From: Strongyloides papillosus
Taxonomy: Eukaryota; Nematoda; Chromadorea; Rhabditida; Strongyloididae
DNA: 64,000 bases
Assembly: GCA_005656395.1 (NCBI GenBank)
Contig: SRSI01000048.1
Coordinates: forward strand, 372,001 to 436,000
Direction: 5' to 3'
Every line of letters starts with the position of its first letter. The first letter of the stretch is position 1. The translations under genes were made by a program, and so were the position numbers. Below are positions 1 through 9,042 of this stretch, in pieces. The notes beneath the pieces are model-generated. The model saw nothing but the letters and a program-made list of their open reading frames with translations, had not been told where the DNA came from and searched no databases.

Positions 1-13
1 TTATCATTATAAC

Positions 14-1235
14 TTATGCAACATCACGATATTGTATTTTTATTGTGCTGTTTGAGGTTAATCCTACATATTTCATTACTACAACATTATTTTCAGATAT
101 TATAACCTCTCCAGAGTTTTTTCCACAAAGCACAGCACCAGAAACAGATTTATCAGCAAGAAATTTAATTTCTAATCCTTGATCTGGATGACAAACAAAA
201 CTGTCAAGTAAGTCTGTTTCTTCAATATTCAATCGTACTTTACGTCCTCTTGGTGCTGCTATTTGAAAGTAACAAGTTTTAATTCCACTGACAACTAAAC
301 GTTTATCTATTTCGTTAGTTTTTAAAAATCTTGTTGAACCACATTGCTTATGTGAAGGTAATAATTTATTACATAGTCTTCCTGTATAAAATTCTGGGCA
401 TTTACAAAATCTGCAATCGTTTGGGTGTGGGTATCCGCCCATTTTACATTTTAATTTCGAATCAGGACATTTATCACTACAATAATAAATATTAAGTTGT
501 TTTGCATCGTTAAAGCCGAATCGTGTTTTTTGTCCTATAGTTTTTAAATAACTTTTATATTTGCCTTTTGGTACCATTGTTTCTTGGTTATTTTTTGTTG
601 TTATATATCTATTGTAATGCATCACAGAACCGAAATCATATTTTAAGTTATATGATGATGCTTCCGTTAAATCGTAGCGAACAAAATTAAATTGACTACT
701 GGGTTTTATGTTTTCATATTTTACATCAATATAAGAATCTCTGTCATGTCTACCCATTTCATGAATCACACCAAGAGCGTGAAGTGTTTCATGGAGAACA
801 CCTATAACATCACTACAATCCCTTCCTACAACTACATTATGTAGATCATTATTTGAAACTTTTCCAAGAGAAGAGAAACAGCGATTCGTTCCATTAGCAT
901 ATCTTAAGAATCCATTTGCAAAATCAAGTGTTTCATTAAACTTTAAGCATGTTTCTTTCTCAAGAATTGCCAATGCTTCCTGAATTAATGTTTTGTTTAC
1001 GTTAAAACGACAGAAATAAGGAATTGGAGAAGTCCATTTAAATTGCATATTATTGATAATTGACCTTTTAATTCTAGTTTCATAAGATTCTGAATTATCA
1101 TCCGCCTTTAAAGTACCTTCGTTCTTAAAGATATTGTTTGTAAATGAAAAAAATGACTGTTTTTATAGGACTTACATTAGAAATTACCTCATAAATGCAA
1201 AAAGAAAATAAAAATAATTTGATAAAGGGATTCAT
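14..1235 (-). CDS. Secreted astacin-family zinc metalloprotease (two exons)
   Basis: Joined exons 1235-1188 and 1156-14 (31-bp GT..AG intron, phase 0) give 396 aa. Exon 1 encodes a hydrophobic signal peptide starting MNPFIKLFLF; without it the frame would begin inside the catalytic domain, which is why I chose this start. A short propeptide ends in RIKR (residues 44-47), a likely furin-type site, followed by the M12A peptidase domain. The zinc motif HETLHALGVIHE occupies about 138-149 (ligands H138, H142, H148; catalytic E139) and the Met-turn SVMHY lies near 193-197. A six-Cys EGF-like module (about 242-282) and a CUB-like domain (about 290-396) follow. Known family role: extracellular proteolysis, cuticle or host-tissue digestion; Strongyloides-type nematodes carry many copies. 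Substrate is not evident. All catalytic residues are present, so I expect an active enzyme. Confidence 0.92.
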
Positions 1236-3000
1236 AGTATTGTATGATGCTATAAAATTAATTTGCTTATATATATGGTGTGGAATTTACTCTAATCACT
1301 TGGGAAAATAAATTTAATTGTTCTTCAAATAAATTGAATCAATATATCTTTTTATACTTTTATTCCTCATATAAATTGAGTCAAAATATATTTTAATACT
1401 TTTAAAGAAGATTTTGGTTACTTTTAAAAAAAAATTTAATTCAAACATGTTTCTGTTGTAATAGCAAATAATAAAATTCTATGATAAAAGTAATATTAAT
1501 GTACACGTGTTGACATTACAAAAACAAAGTTCATTTTAAGTATTTCAAACATTTTTATTGCTTTTTTTATAGAAAATGAAGTTATATTTCATGTGATTTT
1601 AAGTGATTTAACTTCTAATATGTATCATTGATTTTTGTCAATTTATGTGTTTCGAAGATTTGTTTTTTTTTTGTAAAAAGCACGTAAATACTCTATTAAA
1701 AATCTAAAAAAAAATCATTAGAGAATTTTTAATGATTTTAACAACACGGAAAGTCTAAAAATTATATTTTAGAAAGTAATTCTTGTTTAGGTAATAGCGT
1801 TAAATGAACTTCATCTGAACCATCGGGAATAAACAATAATCCACAAGCAAAAAAAATAGGAAAACATTTCTTAGTAAAATTCAGCAAATTTTTCCCATCT
1901 TATAAAATTTGAAATTTTTTGATTTTTAACTAATGCTATCACAATTATTTCGCACATAAAAATTAAAGCAATAATTGAAAAATAATTAAAATAAGTTTCT
2001 ATTTTTCTATTTTTTTTATTATATTATTGTTATTTTAAAATTTAAGTTATTTTCTACAATATATTTTGAGATATAAGATTAGAACGTAACTTTATGTATG
2101 ATTATAAATACTTTTACAAAGAGCATTTATTAACATATCAATGTATCTTTTTTTAATATGTTTCAATAGTTTTAAATTATTATGAATTATAATTTCATAT
2201 AAAAGTATACTCATTAGGAATTAAAATTTTTCTTATAATGTCTTTAAAGATCTTATTTAAAAATCAAACTTATAAAAACTTCTAAAATAATATTGATTCT
2301 AAAATATAGTGATAAAATAACTTTTGCATATTTTATTTTAAAATAAAAACAAATGTTAAAATTAATTTTTTTCATTATTAATTCTTTGTATAATTAAATA
2401 GTCATTTTTTTGTTTCTCATTATTATTACGAATCTTTAAAATTTTGAACTTATTGTTGTTAATAGATTGATTAGAATAATGATTTTTGCTAAAACTTAAT
2501 AGCTTTTCACAAAATTTAGTTCTAACAACGCACTTCATAATATATTAAAGAAGAAATAAGTTAGATTCTAAGATTAGCTAGATATCAAGAAATATCAAGA
2601 TTAAATAAGTGTTAAATTTTTTCAAAATGGAATATATATTTCTGTAAAAAAACGGCGAAATTTATGCGACGATCTAATATTCTGCGTCATTTAAAACATT
2701 TTTGTTGCCGCTTGCCTTTTAAAAAATTTTAGTAGAATTTAAATTTTTTACATTTTTTTAAGAATTGTCAAAATTTTCCATTTTTTTTTTATTTTGTGCG
2801 CACTCAATTAATAATTTAAATTTTGTGATCTCTAATAAAAATAAATTTTATATTGTATTTCGTAATACAATAAGAAAAATAATTATTATAAACTAAATTT
2901 GAATATTATTAATTATTATGATAAAGTTATGTATATATAATGAGAGTTTTTTCTCTAATAGATCAGTTTTTTGAAAATTTTATTTGTGTAGTTATTTTAT
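1236..3000. other. AT-rich intergenic region, no gene seen
   Basis: About 1.8 kb of very AT-rich sequence with poly-A/T runs. It should contain the promoter of the astacin gene (reading leftwards). No open frame with coding character and no RNA gene was recognised on either strand. Confidence 0.6.
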
Positions 3001-3004
3001 TGGT

Positions 3005-3430
3005 TCAGTCAAGTGGCCAACAAGCTGATCAAATACAGATCTAGATATGGGATGTTTTCTACTCAAATATACTTTTAGAAGATATTGTAAATATGAAGAA
3101 AGTATGAAACGCTTCACGCCTTATAGTGCACCTGATGCAAAGGGTGTATTGGATCCTTTGTTGGTTTGGTACACCGAAGATACCGTTATAGAGGCTTTTG
3201 GTGTTTCAAGGGAGGTCCATGAAAAAGGATTTAACTTCTCCGCGAACGTAGTGATGGTATCTTCACTGATGGTGATTTTAAAACCTCACATGTATATTGC
3301 GTGGTTTATGTGATTAATGAATCATATTGATATTGGCTCTTGTAAGAAGAATAATGCCTTAATCATTGATTGTATCAATACTCAAACATTAGCAAGAAGG
3401 AGAAGACACTGCATGAAAACGGTAATGCAG
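3005..3430 (+). pseudogene. Degraded coding relic, possibly a MULE-like transposase fragment
   Basis: This patch is clearly richer in G+C than its surroundings and has coding-like composition in more than one frame, but no frame stays open. The longest piece (3047-3313, 88 aa) matches nothing I recognise. In another frame, around 3240-3335, the text contains TDGDFKTSHVY followed by a V-Y-V-I-N stretch. That resembles the D-G-(T)-F-K...(Q)-L-Y-V-I segment around the first catalytic Asp of Mutator-like (MULE) transposases. Frame changes and stops before and after it indicate decay. It lies about 90 bp from the insertion point of the LTR element. The family assignment is an inference from one short motif and is weak; that this is a dead coding fragment is better supported. 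Confidence 0.35.
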
Positions 3431-3515
3431 ATTTTTAGTTAAAGGAACTTTTATTTTAATAGCTGTTATTTGAAATTTTTTTGTATTTATTGTATATATG
3501 TATTTAATATATTTA

Positions 3516-3520
3516 TTGTC
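3516..3520. repeat. Target-site duplication, left copy (TTGTC)
   Basis: TTGTC directly precedes the LTR at 3521 and recurs at 7904-7908 directly after the other LTR. A 5-bp duplication is typical of integrase-mediated insertion of Ty3/gypsy-like elements. Confidence 0.85.
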
Positions 3521-3664
3521 TGTTAATAAAATTATTTTATTTCGTTAGTAATCAAAAAAACACACAATAACTGCACGTAAAAAAGGGTGACGTTAAAACA
3601 ATTCAATCAACCTTATATAAGTAAAATTCATCAAAATTGTCAAACAAGACACATCATTGAGACA
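3521..3664 (-). repeat. 3' LTR (144 bp)
   Basis: Identical over its whole length to 7760-7903. In element sense it begins TGTCTCAATGA and ends TTAACA. It carries a TATA-like TATATAAG (complement of 3612-3619) and an AATAAA poly(A) signal (complement of 3536-3541). Its first 11 bases encode the last residues and the stop codon of the polyprotein. Confidence 0.95.
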
Positions 3665-6600
3665 TCCCCTTCTGGTTTGACATGAAACCTTCAAAAATTT
3701 CAGATTCTACTATATCACCATGAATAGCTGATCTTTTTGCAACTAGATCTGCCTCTTCATTTGCCAGAATTCCCGCATGAGCTTTTACCTTACAAATCAA
3801 ATATGAAAATTCTTGAACGTGTTCAGCGATTTTTTCCCATTCCTTTTTATTCGCTATTTCCTTACCCTTGGTAGTTTTCCATCCATTAAGTTTCCAAGAG
3901 TCCAGATAAAATATTAAAGTACGAAATGCATAGTCAGAATCTGTCATTAACATTACTTGTTCCTCCTTGGCAACATGTTCAATATTATTTTCCCTTACTT
4001 CAATTAAATAGTATAATGACTTTATTTCACAAGTCTGTGCACTACAGGCTACTGGTAATTTATAACCATATCTAAACTTTAATTTTCTTTTGCTATCATA
4101 CATAACAACAGCACATCCCTTCCCCTTCTCTGTTGAACCATCTACAGAGATAAGTGTTGTTATATTTCTTTCCTTCATTATATTAGCAACTTCAATTTCG
4201 TCTTTAATTTTTATCCCTTGTCGATGATTATGTAATTTGACCGCATCACCTCTTCGAACAAATATTCTATCTGTTCCATCTTCTTCAATGATGAAAGTAT
4301 TCGAACCTATACGTTCCATACAGAAACCTTTTGACCATTCTCTTTCATCAAGTTTCTTTTTAAACCAGCAACTTTGGCCAATAACTTTTATTTCTTTTTC
4401 ATACTTGTCCAATATACCTTCACTCTTTCTATACCCAAAAAAACTATCTTTTACTGCATTACCATCAATTATCCTCGAATTTAATATATTATTCACTATT
4501 GTTATAGCTTCCGTAATTGGCTTATCATTATTCTTATGAAGTAATTCTTTAGCCATTCCTATGAATCGCTCAGCTAATCCATTTGACTCATGTTGTTCAG
4601 GTATAGATTTTATTAATTTTACATGAAGACCACTAAAATATTCATTCAATTCATTTGATATTAATGTTCTATGATTATCCACCACTTGTATCATTGGACA
4701 GTCCATTTTAGAATACGTATAACTAAATGCTTCTTTAAAATGTTTAATATTTTCACTTTTTATTTTAACAATGGTTGTATATGTCGTATATGCGTCTATT
4801 GTTAATAAAAATTTATGATTTTCATAATGTCCTACATCGGAATGGTAACGTTCTCTTGGCATCTCAGCTTTTATCCATTCTGTAACCTTTTTATTTCTAT
4901 TTCTTTGCAGCCGGTTACACACTTCACAATTTTTCACCATTGACTCGGCTTTTGCCAGTAGACCACGTCCAATATATAAAGCGTTTAATTCTTTTTTTAT
5001 CTGAAACAAACTCTTGTGATTCTGATGTAATCTCTGTATCAACTTCCCCTGTAATTCTAACGGTATAAAAAGTTTTTCTTCAATGAAAATACAACCATGC
5101 TCTTTTTTCATCTTTTCCAGTTTTCCTCTTATATGTGCAGGTAATTCCATTCTTTTTGACTGGGGTAAATTCTTATTGTCTAAATATGATTTTAAAATTA
5201 AGGCATCATTATCAAGCGCTGTTGCTCTTATCAATTCTTCTTTGTCTAAATCATTATTTCTCTCGTTGTAATTAATTGTGTTAACAAACTCCATCTCTTT
5301 TTCTAATACCTGTTCATCGAAATTTTCTTCCCCTAGAACTTCTTTCTTAATCAATGATTCTTTTAAATATTGGAAAGTTTTATCAAAACTGGAAATTTCA
5401 GTATTCAGACGACTAAATGTATTATTTGCTACACCAAATTCGACGTTTACAGCCTTTTCAATGCCTCTCACTGTAGAGAATATTTTAATTGGAAATCTAC
5501 AACATAATATTTGATTGGCAAATAAAATTTGTTTCGCTGCTAATAATATCTTTTCAGCTTTTCCATAACGTTGCTCATATGATTTTAGTCGTCTACCGGA
5601 AACAGCTACAACTTCACTAGGCTGATTCTCATACTTGGCTTTTAAAGTACTATTAATGGTCTCTCCAGTGCAGAATATATAAATTTCTAACTCTTTACAG
5701 TCATTACGTATACCTCTTAGACTTATTGTCTCAGCAACACTTCTCATCAAACTTTTCCAAGCTTCTTCCAAATCTTTTTTATTTACATTCTTATCATTCC
5801 TTCTTTTATTAAACTCATTGCACTTCTCTGCAATTCCTAAAACACCTCTAGCAAAATATTGTATTTTTCCCAAGGTTTCCTGGATTTCTTTCCCAGTACT
5901 CGGACACTTTAAATTCAACAGAGTTTGGATTCTTTCGAGTGGTACTGATATTTTTATCGGTGCCTCCAGGAGATATCCTAAAAATATTCCTCTTTTTGTA
6001 CCTAACTTACATTTCTCAGCTGATATAGGTATATTATAATTTGCTAGTATCTCCAGGAATTTTTTGTTAATTTTGTGATGTATATTGCTCGGTGCCACAT
6101 TGACTACGTCATCATAGTAAATTATCAAATACTTTTCAATAGGTTTCGTAATAAAATGCATTGCGTTTATCCAGATATAAGGTGATAATTTAAATCCCTG
6201 TGGTAATACTGTGCTAATTAGAATTTTTCCTTCAAACTCAAAAGCAAACCATTTTTGTAAATCCTCTCTTATTTGGCAGTTGTGATAAGCATCCCTTATG
6301 TCAAAGAAACTCAACATATCTGTTTCTATATCCATTACTGTGGATATACTTGGTATATTTGTTTCATCATCCAAAGACACAAATTGATTTAAATACCTCA
6401 AATCTTGAGTAATTCTAATTTTACCTGAACGTTTCCTTGCAATTACCAGAGGATTGAGATTTTCAATATTTTCTCCATCTTCTGCTTCTCTTAACCACCC
6501 ATAACTCTTCTGTCTTTCAATTTCTTGAACAACTTCTTCTCTATCACTTTGTTTAATACGTCTAATAATCCTTTTTGGCTTCATATCCTTTACTGAAAAG

Positions 6601-7760
6601 AATGCCTCTAATTTCCTCTTTTGTACTCCTTTGTCTTTATACAAAAATGGATGGTCATGTAAAACACCACATACATCTATATCTGAAATATCAATTTTTA
6701 AACCACCGAATATTCTCTCTTCATAGTCAACTGCATTTATTTTATGCTCTCTTAAGAATTGTCGACCGATTATTGCAGTCTCACAATCCATAACTTTAAA
6801 AATGATCGACACTTCCTTCACATTGGCTCCAGGAATATCCATCATCAATTCCACTTCTTCATATATATCTGTCATTCCACCAGATACGTCTTTTATCCGT
6901 CCATTCACAACTTTTAGCTCTCCTACAGCTCCTCTATCTTTCAACATCTCCACCAATTTCTTTGGAATAAGATTAGTCGATGCTCCCGAATCGAGCAGAG
7001 CCTTCACCACTAGATTACCATTTAGTACCACGGTAGCATATGGTAACTCATCTTCTTTTTCACACCAATTACCCATTGATACTATTTCAACTACCCCAGT
7101 TGATTTTTTATTCTCTTTCTTTTGATGATCACTCTTTGTAATCGTTTTAACAGCTTTTTCATCGTTATGTGCAATTTTTTTAAATGGACCTCTCTCTTCC
7201 CCCATTTTTTTTTCTTTATACATCAATGTTTTCTTATGTCTTTTAAAAGTAATATCTCGGTTACTTGCGAATTCCACTACCTCTTCATATGTTGGTTCAA
7301 TTTTGTTGCTCACCCAACGATTAAAATCATCCGTTGCACGATCCGGTAATAGATCTAAATAACGCATCATAGCTAACTTCTGTACCAATGCAAGTTTTTC
7401 TGTTTTCAGAATACCTCTGTATCCTATTACTAGTCTACTTAGAAGATCCATATTTGCCGAATCCTTGTTTGCATCAAGTCTGATTGCGAACAGATCTTTG
7501 CATCTATATATCAATGGTTCTTTATCTTTCCCATCTTTTATCAATTCCTCCACAAATGTCAGAATACTTTCAGCAGAGTATTCCAGATCGGAGTCCTCTT
7601 CAGACAGTGCGTGACAGAATTTTTCCAACATATCCTTTGGAATCGAAGTTTCCACATATTCCAGCTTCTTCTCCTCTTCCGTTAACGACTGGATTCTAGC
7701 CTTTGCCACTTTCAAGAATGCTTCCAAACTAGAAAATTTTTTATAATCCGGGGGCGCCAT
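3654..7760 (-). CDS. Gag-Pol polyprotein with C-terminal second RNase H
   Basis: A single 1,368-aa ORF. Residues 1-230 are a charged, helical Gag-like region without a CCHC zinc knuckle. The aspartic protease has LLDSGAS at about 255-261 and a second-half AIIG near 329. Reverse transcriptase spans about 405-600: FFDIRDAY at 485-492, LPQG at 519-522, catalytic YYDD at 548-551 (YIDD or YVDD is commoner). Residues about 690-760 align with a Ty3-type RNase H (SGRRLKSYEQRYGKAEK) but the first catalytic Asp is missing. Integrase: HHCC finger (H912, H915, C945, C948) and D975, D1028, E1064, with exactly 35 residues between the last two. Residues 1200-1342 form a complete RNase H: D1207, E1245, D1274, H1328 and D1338 (NEEAD motif). 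The A of the ATG is the last LTR base, and the stop lies 11 bases into the 3' LTR. Products are presumably released by the protease. Confidence 0.95.
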   Translation of the reverse strand: MAPPDYKKFSSLEAFLKVAKARIQSLTEEEKKLEYVETSIPKDMLEKFCHALSEEDSDLEYSAESILTFVEELIKDGKDKEPLIYRCKDLFAIRLDANKDSANMDLLSRLVIGYRGILKTEKLALVQKLAMMRYLDLLPDRATDDFNRWVSNKIEPTYEEVVEFASNRDITFKRHKKTLMYKEKKMGEERGPFKKIAHNDEKAVKTITKSDHQKKENKKSTGVVEIVSMGNWCEKEDELPYATVVLNGNLVVKALLDSGASTNLIPKKLVEMLKDRGAVGELKVVNGRIKDVSGGMTDIYEEVELMMDIPGANVKEVSIIFKVMDCETAIIGRQFLREHKINAVDYEERIFGGLKIDISDIDVCGVLHDHPFLYKDKGVQKRKLEAFFSVKDMKPKRIIRRIKQSDREEVVQEIERQKSYGWLREAEDGENIENLNPLVIARKRSGKIRITQDLRYLNQFVSLDDETNIPSISTVMDIETDMLSFFDIRDAYHNCQIREDLQKWFAFEFEGKILISTVLPQGFKLSPYIWINAMHFITKPIEKYLIIYYDDVVNVAPSNIHHKINKKFLEILANYNIPISAEKCKLGTKRGIFLGYLLEAPIKISVPLERIQTLLNLKCPSTGKEIQETLGKIQYFARGVLGIAEKCNEFNKRRNDKNVNKKDLEEAWKSLMRSVAETISLRGIRNDCKELEIYIFCTGETINSTLKAKYENQPSEVVAVSGRRLKSYEQRYGKAEKILLAAKQILFANQILCCRFPIKIFSTVRGIEKAVNVEFGVANNTFSRLNTEISSFDKTFQYLKESLIKKEVLGEENFDEQVLEKEMEFVNTINYNERNNDLDKEELIRATALDNDALILKSYLDNKNLPQSKRMELPAHIRGKLEKMKKEHGCIFIEEKLFIPLELQGKLIQRLHQNHKSLFQIKKELNALYIGRGLLAKAESMVKNCEVCNRLQRNRNKKVTEWIKAEMPRERYHSDVGHYENHKFLLTIDAYTTYTTIVKIKSENIKHFKEAFSYTYSKMDCPMIQVVDNHRTLISNELNEYFSGLHVKLIKSIPEQHESNGLAERFIGMAKELLHKNNDKPITEAITIVNNILNSRIIDGNAVKDSFFGYRKSEGILDKYEKEIKVIGQSCWFKKKLDEREWSKGFCMERIGSNTFIIEEDGTDRIFVRRGDAVKLHNHRQGIKIKDEIEVANIMKERNITTLISVDGSTEKGKGCAVVMYDSKRKLKFRYGYKLPVACSAQTCEIKSLYYLIEVRENNIEHVAKEEQVMLMTDSDYAFRTLIFYLDSWKLNGWKTTKGKEIANKKEWEKIAEHVQEFSYLICKVKAHAGILANEEADLVAKRSAIHGDIVESEIFEGFMSNQKGMSQ
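3665..3673 (-). other. Polypurine tract
   Basis: AGAAGGGGA directly before the TG of the 3' LTR in element sense: the expected primer for plus-strand DNA synthesis. It is also translated as part of the polyprotein C-terminus (codons for Q-K-G-M). Confidence 0.8.
7745..7759 (-). other. tRNA primer-binding site
   Basis: TGGCGCCCCCGGATT starts at the first base after the 5' LTR. The initial TGGCGCCC is that of lysine-tRNA-type binding sites; the rest differs, so the primer tRNA should end in GGGGGCGCCA. The site is also the start of the coding region (ATG GCG CCC CCG GAT). Confidence 0.75.
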
Positions 7761-7903
7761 GTTAATAAAATTATTTTATTTCGTTAGTAATCAAAAAAAC
7801 ACACAATAACTGCACGTAAAAAAGGGTGACGTTAAAACAATTCAATCAACCTTATATAAGTAAAATTCATCAAAATTGTCAAACAAGACACATCATTGAG
7901 ACA
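7760..7903 (-). repeat. 5' LTR (144 bp)
   Basis: Identical to 3521-3664. TATA-like sequence at 7851-7858 (complement) would place transcription start near 7,825, leaving an untranslated leader of only about 65 nt, all within the LTR. The last base of this LTR is the A of the polyprotein ATG. Confidence 0.95.
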
Positions 7904-7908
7904 TTGTC
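7904..7908. repeat. Target-site duplication, right copy (TTGTC)
   Basis: Direct copy of 3516-3520 abutting the CA end of the LTR; together they define the element borders. Confidence 0.85.
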
Positions 7909-9042
7909 TATATGTATTTAATGTATCTATTGTATTTAATAAAATGTTTGAACAATTTAGCAAATTAAAAAAAATTTTTGAAGTTAAAAAATTTGCCTAT
8001 CTGTAGTATTTAATACAATCACTAGTTATTAATTTTGCTTTCGTTGAGCATAAAAAGATGTTTTCTCTTTTTACGTTAATATATGGTTCAAATGTGTCAG
8101 TTGATTATGCGGGAAATCGATTTTTTCATCAATTAGTTTCTTGTTAAGTGACAATAACTAAATAAAATAAATCATTTGCCTCAAATCTAAGCAAAAAAAT
8201 GAATGCTGGAAAAAGAAGGAATTCTCGAAATGCTTCAAACTATCTCTAAACATGTTTATTTATCATTATTTATTATAAAAATACTCAATTTAGTAAATTA
8301 AATGCTTTATTTAACTATTTAAAGTAGGGATCCCTATTCTAAAATTTAGCCTTATTGACAATTATATCAAAGTGTTTGAAAAATTACTATTTACCTCTTC
8401 AATGTTTAATTAATTTTACAATTATAGAGGTATTTTGCTTTTATTTTCTATTTCAAAAATAATGTAGAAATAAATCGTTTAGTAAATTAAAAATGTTAAA
8501 GGCATATAATATTCAAACATGATTTTTATTTATGTCGTTTTATTAACAGATTAAAACAATTTTAACTTTCATTAATTTAAAGTTAGCTTTTATACTAACT
8601 ATGCTCTTTTATAGATGATTTAAATTCAAATAATGATATGTTATCATTGGTTAGATGTATACTGCTTAATTATATTTAAATTCTGATCAAAGTAATTTTA
8701 TACATGTAACTATCTATCTTTCAATGTTGACAAAATCACCAATTTTAAATATGATTTTTAATTTATATTTACATATTATTTGTAAAAAATAAATCATATT
8801 TCCTTAGAATTATAATAAACTGAAATAATGTCTACTTATTTTCATCAATTTTTCTTTTTTCTTTATGTTCTTAGAGCATTTTACGAAATGACCTATTGTG
8901 AATTGTAATTTTTTATATATTTCTATTAGAATATTATCATTTTAAAAAAAATAAATATCAATAGAAAATTAGAATTAACAACTTTTATTAATATTTAGAA
9001 GATATAAAATAAATATATTTCAGAGAATATTCTTTGTTTAAA
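7909..9042. other. AT-rich intergenic region upstream of the F-box gene
   Basis: No gene recognised. A T-rich AG (ATTTCAG) ends at 9023, 20 bp before the next ATG. It is a plausible spliced-leader trans-splice acceptor for the F-box gene. Confidence 0.5.

Larger units (their letters stand above)
3521..7903 (-). mobile_element. Complete, very compact LTR retrotransposon
   Basis: 4,383-bp element on the minus strand. It is bounded by identical 144-bp LTRs beginning TG and ending CA and by a 5-bp TTGTC target duplication. A tRNA primer-binding site abuts the 5' LTR (7759-7745) and a polypurine tract abuts the 3' LTR (3673-3665). One uninterrupted ORF fills the interior: Gag-like region, aspartic protease, reverse transcriptase, degenerate RNase H, integrase, second RNase H. 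The PR-RT-RH-IN order is that of Ty3/gypsy (Metaviridae) elements. Identical LTRs, an intact ORF and an intact target duplication indicate recent insertion and probable competence. No envelope-like ORF is present. Confidence 0.95.

Noticed and set aside
4237..7699. Open frames on the + strand across 4.2-7.7 kb (e.g. 4237-4539, 6802-7125, 7122-7349)
   Set aside because: They are antisense to the intact retrotransposon polyprotein and show no domains.
3480..7950. Similarity of the flanks (TGTATTTAAT-like text on both sides of the element) as part of longer LTRs
   Set aside because: The match is imperfect and lies outside the TG..CA borders and the TTGTC duplication; it is pre-existing AT-rich target sequence.
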